Part shown: one piece after another, positions 1-8,444 of the stretch | Layout of the letters: each line of letters begins with the position of its first letter | How positions within the stretch are numbered: position 1 is the stretch's first letter | Assembly (NCBI GenBank): GCA_016932575.1 | Contig: JAFGCO010000055.1 | Coordinates: 310,001-374,000 of the forward strand | DNA length: 64,000 nucleotides | Direction: 5' to 3' | Source: a bacterium | Lineage (GTDB): Bacteria; Zhuqueibacterota; QNDG01; JAFGCO01 | Position numbers and translations under genes: made by a program | Notes under the pieces: generated by a model | Database searches by the model: none | What the model saw: only the letters and a program-made list of their open reading frames with translations | Told to the model about the DNA's origin: nothing

Positions 1-1654
1 AAGGAGAGATGGGTTCCAGGAAAACTGGAGAATAGCCGAGTTGAATATTTAATGAATTTTGAGAAACCGGGAGAACATCTGTTTCAGGAATCAAGTGATC
101 CAGATTGGAAATGATTTGTGTCTGTAAAACTTGATCAGCCTGTACAGGCAGGGAAATAAATTCACCATTGGGTATCGTATAATCCAGATCGGGTGGACCA
201 GCTCCTGTTTCACTCCATCCGACATAAATTTCTCCGCGGGGACGCTGAAAAAGATAGACCCGCGTTTTTGGATCAGAACTTAAGATTAATTCTTGGACTT
301 CCGTAAAATCGTACAGAAGATCCACCATCAGACGATAGGTATAGTAACCCGGTTTCTTTTTAAATTCCAAAGCCATCGTGCTCATTAAATTCAGTTTGTC
401 TTCCCAAATATCGGCAATGCCTGAAATACATGCCCGTTCGGCTCCGTATCCAAATACCGATACAAATGCCTTAACCAGAGTCCGTGCATGTCGGGCATAA
501 TACCAGGCCACTACCTCGGGATCGTCCTGCATTAAGCCCTGTTTTAATGCTGCATATGAGGATACCAGCGCATTTGGAAAATCACCTTCTTTTTGCAGGG
601 CTTTTTTTGTGAACAATGCGTTTCCAGGTGCATCCTCATGATCGATTGGGAAAATATTACACCACATGTCATCCACATAAATGGGTTTGTCACCGGCATA
701 TTTTCTTATAAATCGAAAAGTCTGATCAATCTCTCTCCAGGGCATATGCGGATGCCAGCCAATGTAATCGCATTCGACACCGTCCGTGTCGTCTCCGAAA
801 CTGGTAAGTATTTGTTTAAGACGATTAAAGCTTTCTGTGTATGACACTGAATGATTATTATTTCCGAGCAGACGAGACTGAACAGTCGGTCCTTCGATTT
901 CAGGATAATCAGGAAAGTCCGAGTAGAGATCCCACAACACGCCACCACTGCTGATCAATCGGCTGTTGCCCGTGGGATCTGCATCATGGATGGCCTGATA
1001 TACAATTCTGTGGGTTTTTAAAAGCTGATCCATTGAATCCGTCCAAAAATGAAGGGTGGATTCATCTCCATATTTTCCGTTTGGCGGAGGGGGAGATGGC
1101 CCCATAAATTCGATTTCACCTGTCATCAAGTAAAACTGAATGGGAAGGATGAGATCATCTGAGGAATCGGATGGTGTCTCGTATCCCATATCCAGAATCC
1201 CATCGCCATCATACCTTTCAATCAATGCTGAAATAAAATCGTACAGATCCTTTACATGATTGTCGTCCGGGGCGCAGTCCCCCGATCCATAACAGGAAGG
1301 ATTACCAGCGGAAGCCCATGGCGCATTAATCCTTAAATTCCACATCATGCGAAAGCCATATTTCTGCAGAAGGCAGACGGCCTGATCGCTGTTTTTAAAG
1401 TCAATTGCATCCCCCTGATTGGGCTGCATTCCTTTCCAGCCCCCGTTTAATGCCGGAAAATTGATATCACAGTGACCGGGCTGAGATTCAACGAGATACG
1501 TCAGCTTTTCTAACAGCGTTTGTTTTTGTGCGGTTGTCATCAGCGCGGTTAAATGAGACCATGTATCTTCAAATCCAAAGCGCCATTCCGGTTGTCCCAG
1601 TACCTGAATCCAGAAGAACAATCCAATATACCAAGTCATTGATATGGGTTTCAT
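1..1654 (-). CDS. Secreted TIM-barrel-like (glycoside hydrolase-like) protein, 3' end beyond window
   Basis: An open frame of 551 codons runs from an ATG at 1654 to the window edge with no stop, so the C-terminus is missing. The N-terminus (MKPISMTWYIGLFFWIQVLG) is a signal peptide, so the protein is probably exported. The body reads like a TIM-barrel glycoside hydrolase: GWHPHMPW lies near residue 296 and KPIYVDDMWCN near residue 323, about where retaining clan-A enzymes carry a late barrel strand, but the usual catalytic Glu there is replaced by Asp-Asp. No family could be assigned. The gene starts 9 bases after the stop of the GH13 gene, so the two are co-transcribed and probably act on the same extracellular glycan. 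Confidence 0.75.
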   Translation of the reverse strand, partial: MKPISMTWYIGLFFWIQVLGQPEWRFGFEDTWSHLTALMTTAQKQTLLEKLTYLVESQPGHCDINFPALNGGWKGMQPNQGDAIDFKNSDQAVCLLQKYGFRMMWNLRINAPWASAGNPSCYGSGDCAPDDNHVKDLYDFISALIERYDGDGILDMGYETPSDSSDDLILPIQFYLMTGEIEFMGPSPPPPNGKYGDESTLHFWTDSMDQLLKTHRIVYQAIHDADPTGNSRLISSGGVLWDLYSDFPDYPEIEGPTVQSRLLGNNNHSVSYTESFNRLKQILTSFGDDTDGVECDYIGWHPHMPWREIDQTFRFIRKYAGDKPIYVDDMWCNIFPIDHEDAPGNALFTKKALQKEGDFPNALVSSYAALKQGLMQDDPEVVAWYYARHARTLVKAFVSVFGYGAERACISGIADIWEDKLNLMSTMALEFKKKPGYYTYRLMVDLLYDFTEVQELILSSDPKTRVYLFQRPRGEIYVGWSETGAGPPDLDYTIPNGEFISLPVQADQVLQTQIISNLDHLIPETDVLPVSQNSLNIQLGYSPVFLEPISP

Positions 1655-1663
1655 CAATTCAAT

Positions 1664-4600
1664 TTACCTGATTAAAATGATTTTCTGGTTGATTACGCGC
1701 TCAGAAGTTGCCAGGCGCAGCAGGTAAATTCCTGAAGGTGCCGGCTGATATTGATCGGTCATAGCGTGCCATTGCACACGGTGTATACCGGGCATTTGAA
1801 CACCTGATGCCAATATTTTCACCCGCTGTCCCTGGATATTCAATACCTCCAGCATGATTTTCGAGGATTTTTCAAGGTAATACATAATTATGGTTGCCTG
1901 ATTAAATGGATTGGGAAAATTCGGATAAAGCTGGCATTGGTCAGGTAATGAGGAGGTAAAGTCCGATATGACGTTTACCGATAAAGCAGGTAAATTTACT
2001 GATTTTTTATCCTTGCCGAGAATAAAAACTGCAACACCGTATGGTTCAAGAACCGCATGCAGGGTTTCTGAATCCCCGGGAATAGGTACAGATGTATTGC
2101 TGTAAATATTGCTGGCGAATAAATAGTCCGTATCCGCAGCAGGAACGCTCACCCATTCCATCCAGGATTCAGAGTCGAGACGAATGTCTGCCTCTTGTTT
2201 TTCTCCGGAGAAGTTCATGATGACCACGGCGTTTTCATCCGGCCAGGGCCGGCCGAAAGCATAGATGGAATTGGATGATGCGGACAGCCGGGGCTGTACG
2301 GACTTGTCGGATGCATTAATTTGACCATCCTTATTGATATCTGCAGGCTGACGCCGGAATTGCGGAAACTGAGCCCGTATCTGGGCCAGTTTCTGGTAAT
2401 GGGGTGCCAATATGCATGCCGGCGGATTCTGCCAGTTTACTGTAGAGCGGGCCAGAGTTTCCTTACTGCCGGTCAAGCCGAATCCCATACCGACCTCCTG
2501 GCCCTGGTAACACATGGGTGTGCCTGTTGATAAAAAGACAGACGTGGACACGGGGATGGTTTTTTCTATGCTGTTGTAGCGCTGGGCTACACGCCATTCG
2601 TCGTGATTTTCCAGAAACCGTAAAAAATAACTGTTGTCTCCTGGCCGGTAGCCCCAATTGACCAGCTTTTCATGGAGGGTGGAAATCGAAGGAAAATTAT
2701 TGAGATTCCACATAAGATTCCAGTCATAGGCCATATCGACACCACCGGCCTGATCTGCATACAGGCTTTCTGTGCCTATGCCGGTACCGTCGGCTTCTCC
2801 CAGAATCAGGATGTCCGCTTTGGCCGCACGAAGAGCTTTTCTTAGAGGCAGGTCGAAGCAATCAGGTCCGTAACGCCTGTGCGGCCCCCAGTACACATCC
2901 AGCCGGAAGCCATCGATATCGTAATCCCGGAGCCAGTGCTGATACACACGGATCATGTACTGCCGGGCCTCCGCATCCTCCCAGTTCCAGTTAAGCAGTG
3001 CCGAACTAAAATCCGAATAATAGACAATTCCATCGGGAGAAACAGACTGACCCAGGTTGTTTGTATTATGAGGGATGATTTCGTGCTGGTAGAAATCCCA
3101 ATAGCGGCTGTAGGGACCCAGATTTCGGGCGTCCAGGGCGAACGGATGAGAACGGCTGGAATGATTGGGGGTCACGTCCAGAATTACCCGCAGGCCGAGA
3201 TCATGAGCGGCGGAGACAAAGTCCCGGAAATCCTGATTGGATCCATACAGGGGCTCCACATTGTAAAAATCCACAATGTTGTATCCGATATTCGTATTCT
3301 GATCCAGCACGCCTTCCACATCCATGACCGGCAGCACCCAGATGACACTGAATCCCAGATTCCGAATATAGTGGAGACGATTTGCAGCCGACTGAATCGT
3401 GCCTGGACCGGTGAATCCACGGATAAACATAGAGTAAATACAGGCCTCACGGATCCATTGAGGAACGGTATTCATATCCGGGAGAATGACCGAGTCTTTC
3501 TCAGTGACAGTAAAAAAGGACTGTGTTGTATTGTGATTTCCGTCCGAGTCTTCAGCGGTGATGTGGATGGCATAATCGCCGGGTGTGTCCGGTATTGGCA
3601 ATTCAAGATGGCTGCCTGTCCGGCCATCCAGACCGGGAATCCGAATCCGGTTGGCTGATCCGTTCCTCCATTGGAAGGATACTGTCTGATTTTGAGGATC
3701 ATTCGCCAGGGCCGTGAGAACCAGCATGTTTTCCTGAACGGATAATTGAATTTCCGGTTCCGGAAGCTGCGGCTCCGGAAAATTCAGTGTCAGCGTGTCT
3801 GAGGCATAAAGGGTGCCGCCGGTTTCCCGGGCACGGACCACATAGCAGTGCTGTCCATAATCACATTCGATCCGGGCAGTATAATCTGATTCTGTCGCAG
3901 GGACAAACAGCGAGTCCCGGCCGCCGATTTCACGCAGCACCAGACTGTCCAGTTCCATGCCTTCCAGATTGACACGCCAGCGAAGGGTTTTTGGGCTGGC
4001 AAATACGTTTTCCTGATCGGGTGTGATGAAAAAGAGATGTTTCACAAAAGCAGTAAATGTTGTTGAATCTGAAAAATTCAATTCATCCCGGGTCTTTACG
4101 TGAAGCCGGACTGTATGAGTTCCGTTGTCGATGTTTTGCAGTGGATACCGAAGCACCGAAAGGCTGTCTGTCCAGGCGCCTTGAAATGAGGTCAGGATCT
4201 CCCCGTCAAGTTCAATAAAGGACAGGTCCGGAAGCACCGAGTCTGGCTTAGCCACGCATACACTGGCGACAATTTCTATGGTTGTATCAGTCAGAATGGT
4301 TCCGTTTTTCGGCTGAATTTGAAATAGCATGCCGTTGCGTGCTGTGATTATTGAATTGTTGTTGTCTGCTGTATTTACGTCTGGATTCAGAGGATCAGTA
4401 ATCCACTGATTGTCCGGATGTTCGTGGAATTTATATTGATAGATTGTGTTTGCATTGAGTGGAATAATCTTGACATAACATTGGAGGGTATCGGACCATA
4501 CCATGCGGGACGGTGCATTTGCAGCAATGATCCCATTACTGTTGGGTCCCCAGTTGTTGAATGAACCGGGAACGAACGCTCGGATCACCGATTCGGATGC

Positions 4601-4708
4601 AGGATAAAATCGAAATGTCACGTTAACAGATGTTTGAGCGATACCCTGATGTCTAAAAAGACCAGGGCATATTAACATGATTAATAGAATTCGATTCGGT
4701 TTTCGCAT
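1664..4708 (-). CDS. Secreted GH13 alpha-amylase-family enzyme with C-terminal sorting domain
   Basis: The 1014-residue protein has a signal peptide (1-24) and an E-set domain resembling a glycogen-binding CBM48 (about 27-125). Ig-like segments (about 130-400) follow, then a GH13 barrel (about 420-780). All four GH13 motifs are present: DVTPNH (511-516), GFRLDVYW with nucleophile D604, the acid/base E638 in LGEAD, and ENHD (700-703). A dockerin-like calcium loop (D790-D801, DINKDGQINASD) interrupts the start of the C-domain. The last 90 residues, from PNFPNPFN, form a FlgD-like/type IX-type sorting and anchoring domain. It should hydrolyse or rearrange alpha-glucans outside the cell or at its surface. 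Exact specificity cannot be read from the sequence. Confidence 0.92.
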   Translation of the reverse strand: MRKPNRILLIMLICPGLFRHQGIAQTSVNVTFRFYPASESVIRAFVPGSFNNWGPNSNGIIAANAPSRMVWSDTLQCYVKIIPLNANTIYQYKFHEHPDNQWITDPLNPDVNTADNNNSIITARNGMLFQIQPKNGTILTDTTIEIVASVCVAKPDSVLPDLSFIELDGEILTSFQGAWTDSLSVLRYPLQNIDNGTHTVRLHVKTRDELNFSDSTTFTAFVKHLFFITPDQENVFASPKTLRWRVNLEGMELDSLVLREIGGRDSLFVPATESDYTARIECDYGQHCYVVRARETGGTLYASDTLTLNFPEPQLPEPEIQLSVQENMLVLTALANDPQNQTVSFQWRNGSANRIRIPGLDGRTGSHLELPIPDTPGDYAIHITAEDSDGNHNTTQSFFTVTEKDSVILPDMNTVPQWIREACIYSMFIRGFTGPGTIQSAANRLHYIRNLGFSVIWVLPVMDVEGVLDQNTNIGYNIVDFYNVEPLYGSNQDFRDFVSAAHDLGLRVILDVTPNHSSRSHPFALDARNLGPYSRYWDFYQHEIIPHNTNNLGQSVSPDGIVYYSDFSSALLNWNWEDAEARQYMIRVYQHWLRDYDIDGFRLDVYWGPHRRYGPDCFDLPLRKALRAAKADILILGEADGTGIGTESLYADQAGGVDMAYDWNLMWNLNNFPSISTLHEKLVNWGYRPGDNSYFLRFLENHDEWRVAQRYNSIEKTIPVSTSVFLSTGTPMCYQGQEVGMGFGLTGSKETLARSTVNWQNPPACILAPHYQKLAQIRAQFPQFRRQPADINKDGQINASDKSVQPRLSASSNSIYAFGRPWPDENAVVIMNFSGEKQEADIRLDSESWMEWVSVPAADTDYLFASNIYSNTSVPIPGDSETLHAVLEPYGVAVFILGKDKKSVNLPALSVNVISDFTSSLPDQCQLYPNFPNPFNQATIIMYYLEKSSKIMLEVLNIQGQRVKILASGVQMPGIHRVQWHAMTDQYQPAPSGIYLLRLATSERVINQKIILIR

Positions 4709-4747
4709 GGAATGCCCTTATCGCTTGGAAGCCCTTCCACGGAAAAC

Positions 4748-4776
4748 AGTATAATCAAATCCACAGAGATTGTCAA
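4748..4776 (-). promoter_or_regulatory. Sigma70-type promoter of the GH13 operon
   Basis: Read on the minus strand, TTGACA (4776-4771) is followed after exactly 17 bases by TATACT (4753-4748). Transcription would begin near 4741, giving a leader of about 33 bases before the ATG at 4708. This is among the best promoter matches in the window. Confidence 0.75.
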
Positions 4777-5143
4777 GGCGTTTCAGGAGGAATCAGTAAA
4801 AGCCAGAATTGTTGACTCTGATTGAATATATCAATGATTATAAGGAGTACCGGCGATGCCGGTATAACCAACACCGCCGGATTTGGGAGGGAGAGAGTTA
4901 TAGAAATTACGATTCAATCTTTAATAAGTTCCCGAAAAATTTGATCCTGATGCCATTTTGGCAAAATATTTGATATCAATTCATACCAGTGTGTATCGGC
5001 CAAAAAAATATTGTTTGTGCAGTTTATGACCATTATATTGTGAATGTCAGCCAAAAGCATTTTCTGATTCATGATTAAGGCAATATATCGAAAGCGTGAA
5101 GTTTCTGCGAAGGAAAAATTGAATTTTTTATGGAGATCTGGTC
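4777..5143. other. Divergent intergenic region between GH13 and M28 genes
   Basis: No coding frame of note is present. The region holds a short hairpin (ACCGGC-GAT-GCCGGT, 4849-4863) lacking a T-run, so it is not an obvious terminator. A possible second promoter has TTGACT at 4812-4817, but its -10 is poor (TGATTA at 17-base spacing). The better promoter for the plus-strand gene lies at 5011-5039. Confidence 0.5.
5011..5039 (+). promoter_or_regulatory. Candidate promoter of the M28 gene
   Basis: TTGTTT (5011-5016), a 17-base spacer and TATATT (5034-5039) make a reasonable sigma70 match. The leader would be about 98 bases before the GTG start at 5144. Confidence 0.5.
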
Positions 5144-6046
5144 GTGCCCATGATAAAAAAAATATGGATCTGCGGTTTCCTGATATTTATCAGGGTATTT
5201 GTCTTTTGTCAGGTACCTGTATTTGATCAAAGACAAGCATTCGATTATCTGGAGAAACAGTGCTCGTTCGGTCCGCGAAATCCCGGATCAGACGCTCATG
5301 AAAAATGCCTGAAATTTATTATCGATGAGTTGAAAAAATATTCCTCCTGTGTTGAAAAGCAAACATTTCGAATGACTTTGCCTCTTGGTTCAAATACATA
5401 TCAATGTACAAATGTCATGGCCTCTTTTGGCCAACAATCAAAACGAATCTTGCTTTGTGCCCATTGGGATACACGTCCCCGGGCGGATCATGATCCGAAT
5501 CCTGAAAACCGGAATACCCCTATTTTGGGAGCGAATGATGGGGCTTCCGGAGTGGCCGTGCTTTTGGAATTGGCCAGGATCCTGCATAATCATCGTGCAC
5601 CGATTGGTATTGAGCTGGTGTTTTTCGACGCCGAAGACGCCGGGCTGGATGGGCAACCGGAAACCTGGTGCCTCGGATCCAAGTATTTCGCTGAATCCGG
5701 ATGGCTGACTGTATTCCCTCAATATGCAATTCTTCTGGATCTGATCGGAGACCGGGATCTTTTGTTGCCCATTGAGCATTATTCCAGTCTGTACGCACCC
5801 AGCTATGTCGATCAGATCTGGAGCCGGGCGGAAGATCTGGGCCTGTCAGCATTCGTCCGTTCCAAAGGTCCTGCTGTGATTGATGACCATTTGAATTTAT
5901 TGAAAATTGGTATTCCATCCGTGGATATTATTGATTTTGATTACACCTATTGGCATACAGTCGAGGACACTCCGGACAAGTGCAGTCCGGAGAGTCTGCA
6001 AACAATCGGTACTGTACTGCTGCATTTGATTTACGATCCGGAATAA
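5144..6046 (+). CDS. M28-family metallopeptidase / glutaminyl-peptide cyclotransferase-like protein
   Basis: The 300-residue protein begins with a hydrophobic signal segment (5-22), so it acts in the periplasm or outside. The M28 zinc-site pattern is visible: AHWD (H107), GANDGASG (D132), FFDAEDAG (E164), DLIGDRD (199-205) and WHTVEDTP (H271). A single-zinc cyclotransferase of this fold converts N-terminal Gln to pyroglutamate, and many FCB homologues are annotated that way, but an aminopeptidase role is not excluded. The GTG at 5144 is preferred because GGAG sits 8 bases upstream; an in-frame ATG lies at 5150. Confidence 0.85.
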   Translation: MPMIKKIWICGFLIFIRVFVFCQVPVFDQRQAFDYLEKQCSFGPRNPGSDAHEKCLKFIIDELKKYSSCVEKQTFRMTLPLGSNTYQCTNVMASFGQQSKRILLCAHWDTRPRADHDPNPENRNTPILGANDGASGVAVLLELARILHNHRAPIGIELVFFDAEDAGLDGQPETWCLGSKYFAESGWLTVFPQYAILLDLIGDRDLLLPIEHYSSLYAPSYVDQIWSRAEDLGLSAFVRSKGPAVIDDHLNLLKIGIPSVDIIDFDYTYWHTVEDTPDKCSPESLQTIGTVLLHLIYDPE

Positions 6047-6103
6047 AACAGTACGGCTTATCTTGTCTGGCGGGTTATATTTTTATTTCTATCCTTGATC
6101 GAT

Positions 6104-6961
6104 ATGATTAAAAATGTCAAATGGTTCCATGTGAGTGTGCCCTGCGAAACCGCTGCATTTGAAGCGGTTTCCAATTTTCTTTTCGATCAGGGTGCGAATG
6201 GTGTAGAAGAGCTTGATCAGACAATTATCGGATACTTTGGTGCTGATTCGGATAATAAAATGCTGAAACATGACCTGGATCGTTTTCTTGATAATTTAAA
6301 AGAAATGGGATTTTCTGTTGGACAGCCGATTATCGCTGAAAGGCCTGTTGAAGATTGGTCTGCCGGGTGGCGCCGCTTTTTTCATCCGATGCGGATTACT
6401 GAAAAAATTGTTGTTAAACCTCCCTGGGAAGTCTTGAATGCCCCTCAATCAATTTTGATTGATATCATGCCGAGGATGGCTTTTGGAACCGGATCCCACG
6501 AGACGACCCGGATTTGCCTTGAATTACTTGAAAAATATATCCGGCGCGGCGATCATATCCTGGATATGGGAACGGGAAGCGGTATTTTGGCAATTGCTGC
6601 CGCAAAATTGGGTGCACGATGCATTGCTGTTGATACTGATTCCGAGGCGCTGGAAAATGCAAGGGAAAATGTCTCCCTCAACAGTGTTTCTGATCGAATT
6701 GAAATTCTGCAAGGCAGTATTGAAGTCGTTCCAATGCGTCCGTATGATTTAATTTTAGCCAATATCAACCGCTCGGTACTGTCTGAAATACTGAGAGCCA
6801 TGATCGCGTTATGTCGTCCGAAAACACGTATGGTTTTATCAGGTGTTTTAATATCAGAATACACGGGTTTCCTGGACCAGATGCAAGCCGTGGGTTTATC
6901 CTGCATTGAACGCCGGGAAAGTGGCGAGTGGATTGGATTGGTGGCAGGAATGAGGCATTGA
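6104..6961 (+). CDS. prmA: Ribosomal protein L11 methyltransferase
   Basis: PrmA trimethylates ribosomal protein L11 using S-adenosylmethionine. The protein (285 residues from the ATG at 6104; a TTG at 6095 would add three) has an N-terminal substrate-recognition domain, then the hallmark PRMAFGTGSHETTR segment, the SAM-binding loop DMGTGSGILAIAAA and a catalytic-side ANINR motif. Length matches the family. No strong ribosome-binding site is visible for either start. It lies 50-60 bases downstream of the M28 gene in the same direction. Confidence 0.93.
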   Translation: MIKNVKWFHVSVPCETAAFEAVSNFLFDQGANGVEELDQTIIGYFGADSDNKMLKHDLDRFLDNLKEMGFSVGQPIIAERPVEDWSAGWRRFFHPMRITEKIVVKPPWEVLNAPQSILIDIMPRMAFGTGSHETTRICLELLEKYIRRGDHILDMGTGSGILAIAAAKLGARCIAVDTDSEALENARENVSLNSVSDRIEILQGSIEVVPMRPYDLILANINRSVLSEILRAMIALCRPKTRMVLSGVLISEYTGFLDQMQAVGLSCIERRESGEWIGLVAGMRH

Positions 6962-7106
6962 CTTAAAATCGATTTGTATGTTCGCAGGGATCCTGATTTG
7001 CTGCTTCACTATTCATTTATCCCGGCTTTTTCCGTGTCTTTTCATTTTACAGATTCTATGCCGGCAAGAAGATATCAGATGATTGTATTTAATATAAGGA
7101 GCTCTT

Positions 7107-8444
7107 ATGAATCCGGTTGAGTTGATCATAAACAAACGGGATGGAAAGCATTTTACGGCTTCCGAGATTCAGTGGCTTGTGGATTCTTATACCCGGGAAG
7201 AAATCCCTGATTATCAAATGAGTGCTCTGTTGATGGCCATATACTTTCAAGGCATGAACCGTGATGAGATGACAGCACTCACGAAGGCGATGATTGAATC
7301 CGGAAAAAGTCTTGATTTGTCTTCAATTGAAGCAATTAAAGTAGACAAACATTCAACAGGAGGCGTGGGCGATAAAGTCAGCTTGATTTTGGCGCCTCTG
7401 GTTGCGGCAGCAGGTGTGACTGTGCCGATGATGGCCGGAAGAGGACTGGGACATACAGGAGGAACTCTGGATAAACTTGAAGCCATTCCTGGTTTCCGGA
7501 CAGAACTCTCCGAATCCGAGTTTTTTCGTCAATTGAGTAAAATTGGCTGTGCGATTGTTGGCCAGACAGAGCAAATGGTACCTGCAGACCGTCAATTGTA
7601 TGCGTTGAGGGATGTAACCGGTACTGTTCCCAGCATACCCCTGATCTGCAGCAGCATCCTCAGTAAAAAGAAGGCTGAAGGTGCGGATGCGCTGGTATTG
7701 GATGTCAAAATTGGAAATGGCGCTTTCTTTAATGATCGAGAGATAACTTATCGCCTGGCAAGAACACTTGTTGAATTGGGGAACATATTGGATTTGAAAA
7801 CACAGGCACTTATAACCAATATGGATCAACCCTTGGGGAATACCATTGGTAACTGGATAGAAACCCGTGAAGCCATGAAGGCTTTGCAGGGCAATGGGGC
7901 TAAAGATTTAATGGATGTGACTCTGGCCCTGGGCAGCCTGATGCTTGTGCAGGCCGGGAAAATTGATGATTATCATACAGGATTCGAAATACTTCAGGAT
8001 GTTCTTGATTCCGGCAGGGCATGGCAGCGTTTTATTGAGATGGTGGCAATGCAGGGCGGGGATGTGTCTGTGTTAAACCATCCTGATATTTATCCAAAGC
8101 CTGTTTATCAGGCAGAAGTAAAGGCCAGCTGTTCTGGCAATATCTATGATATGAATGCCTGTTCATTGGGATTGGCAGCCTTGTCGCTGGGTGCTGGGCG
8201 TGTAAAGAAAACAGATGCAGTTGATCCCAAAGCCGGAATTTTGCTCTATAAAAAGGTAGGAGATTCCGTTAGCAAGGGAGAGCCGCTGGCTTTATTAACC
8301 ACTGACTGCTCTCAAGAACTTGGTGATGCGATGAATCGCGTTGCACAGGCAATAGATATCCGCGATGCATCTCCTCAAATTCAGCCATTGATTGAAACCC
8401 TCATTTTAGCAGACGAGGAATTGATTTTCAGCTTGCCTGATTAA
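7107..8444 (+). CDS. pdp: Pyrimidine-nucleoside (thymidine) phosphorylase
   Basis: The 445-residue protein carries the family signature DKHSTGGVGDKVSL followed by the glycine-rich phosphate loop GRGLGHTGGTLDKLE. The alpha domain lies at the N-terminus, and the C-terminal domain contains GDSVSKGEPLALL. The enzyme cleaves pyrimidine (deoxy)nucleosides with phosphate to free base and (deoxy)ribose 1-phosphate, a salvage step in the cytoplasm. Length is typical of the Pdp/DeoA family; Pdp and thymidine-specific DeoA are not separated here. An AAGGAG sequence precedes the ATG. The stop codon overlaps that of the convergent PBP gene. Confidence 0.93.
   Translation: MNPVELIINKRDGKHFTASEIQWLVDSYTREEIPDYQMSALLMAIYFQGMNRDEMTALTKAMIESGKSLDLSSIEAIKVDKHSTGGVGDKVSLILAPLVAAAGVTVPMMAGRGLGHTGGTLDKLEAIPGFRTELSESEFFRQLSKIGCAIVGQTEQMVPADRQLYALRDVTGTVPSIPLICSSILSKKKAEGADALVLDVKIGNGAFFNDREITYRLARTLVELGNILDLKTQALITNMDQPLGNTIGNWIETREAMKALQGNGAKDLMDVTLALGSLMLVQAGKIDDYHTGFEILQDVLDSGRAWQRFIEMVAMQGGDVSVLNHPDIYPKPVYQAEVKASCSGNIYDMNACSLGLAALSLGAGRVKKTDAVDPKAGILLYKKVGDSVSKGEPLALLTTDCSQELGDAMNRVAQAIDIRDASPQIQPLIETLILADEELIFSLPD

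Noticed and set aside
2879-3658. Long plus-strand open frame of 259 codons
   Set aside because: It lies opposite the GH13 catalytic domain, has no family-like motifs, and the minus-strand protein has all expected GH13 motifs.
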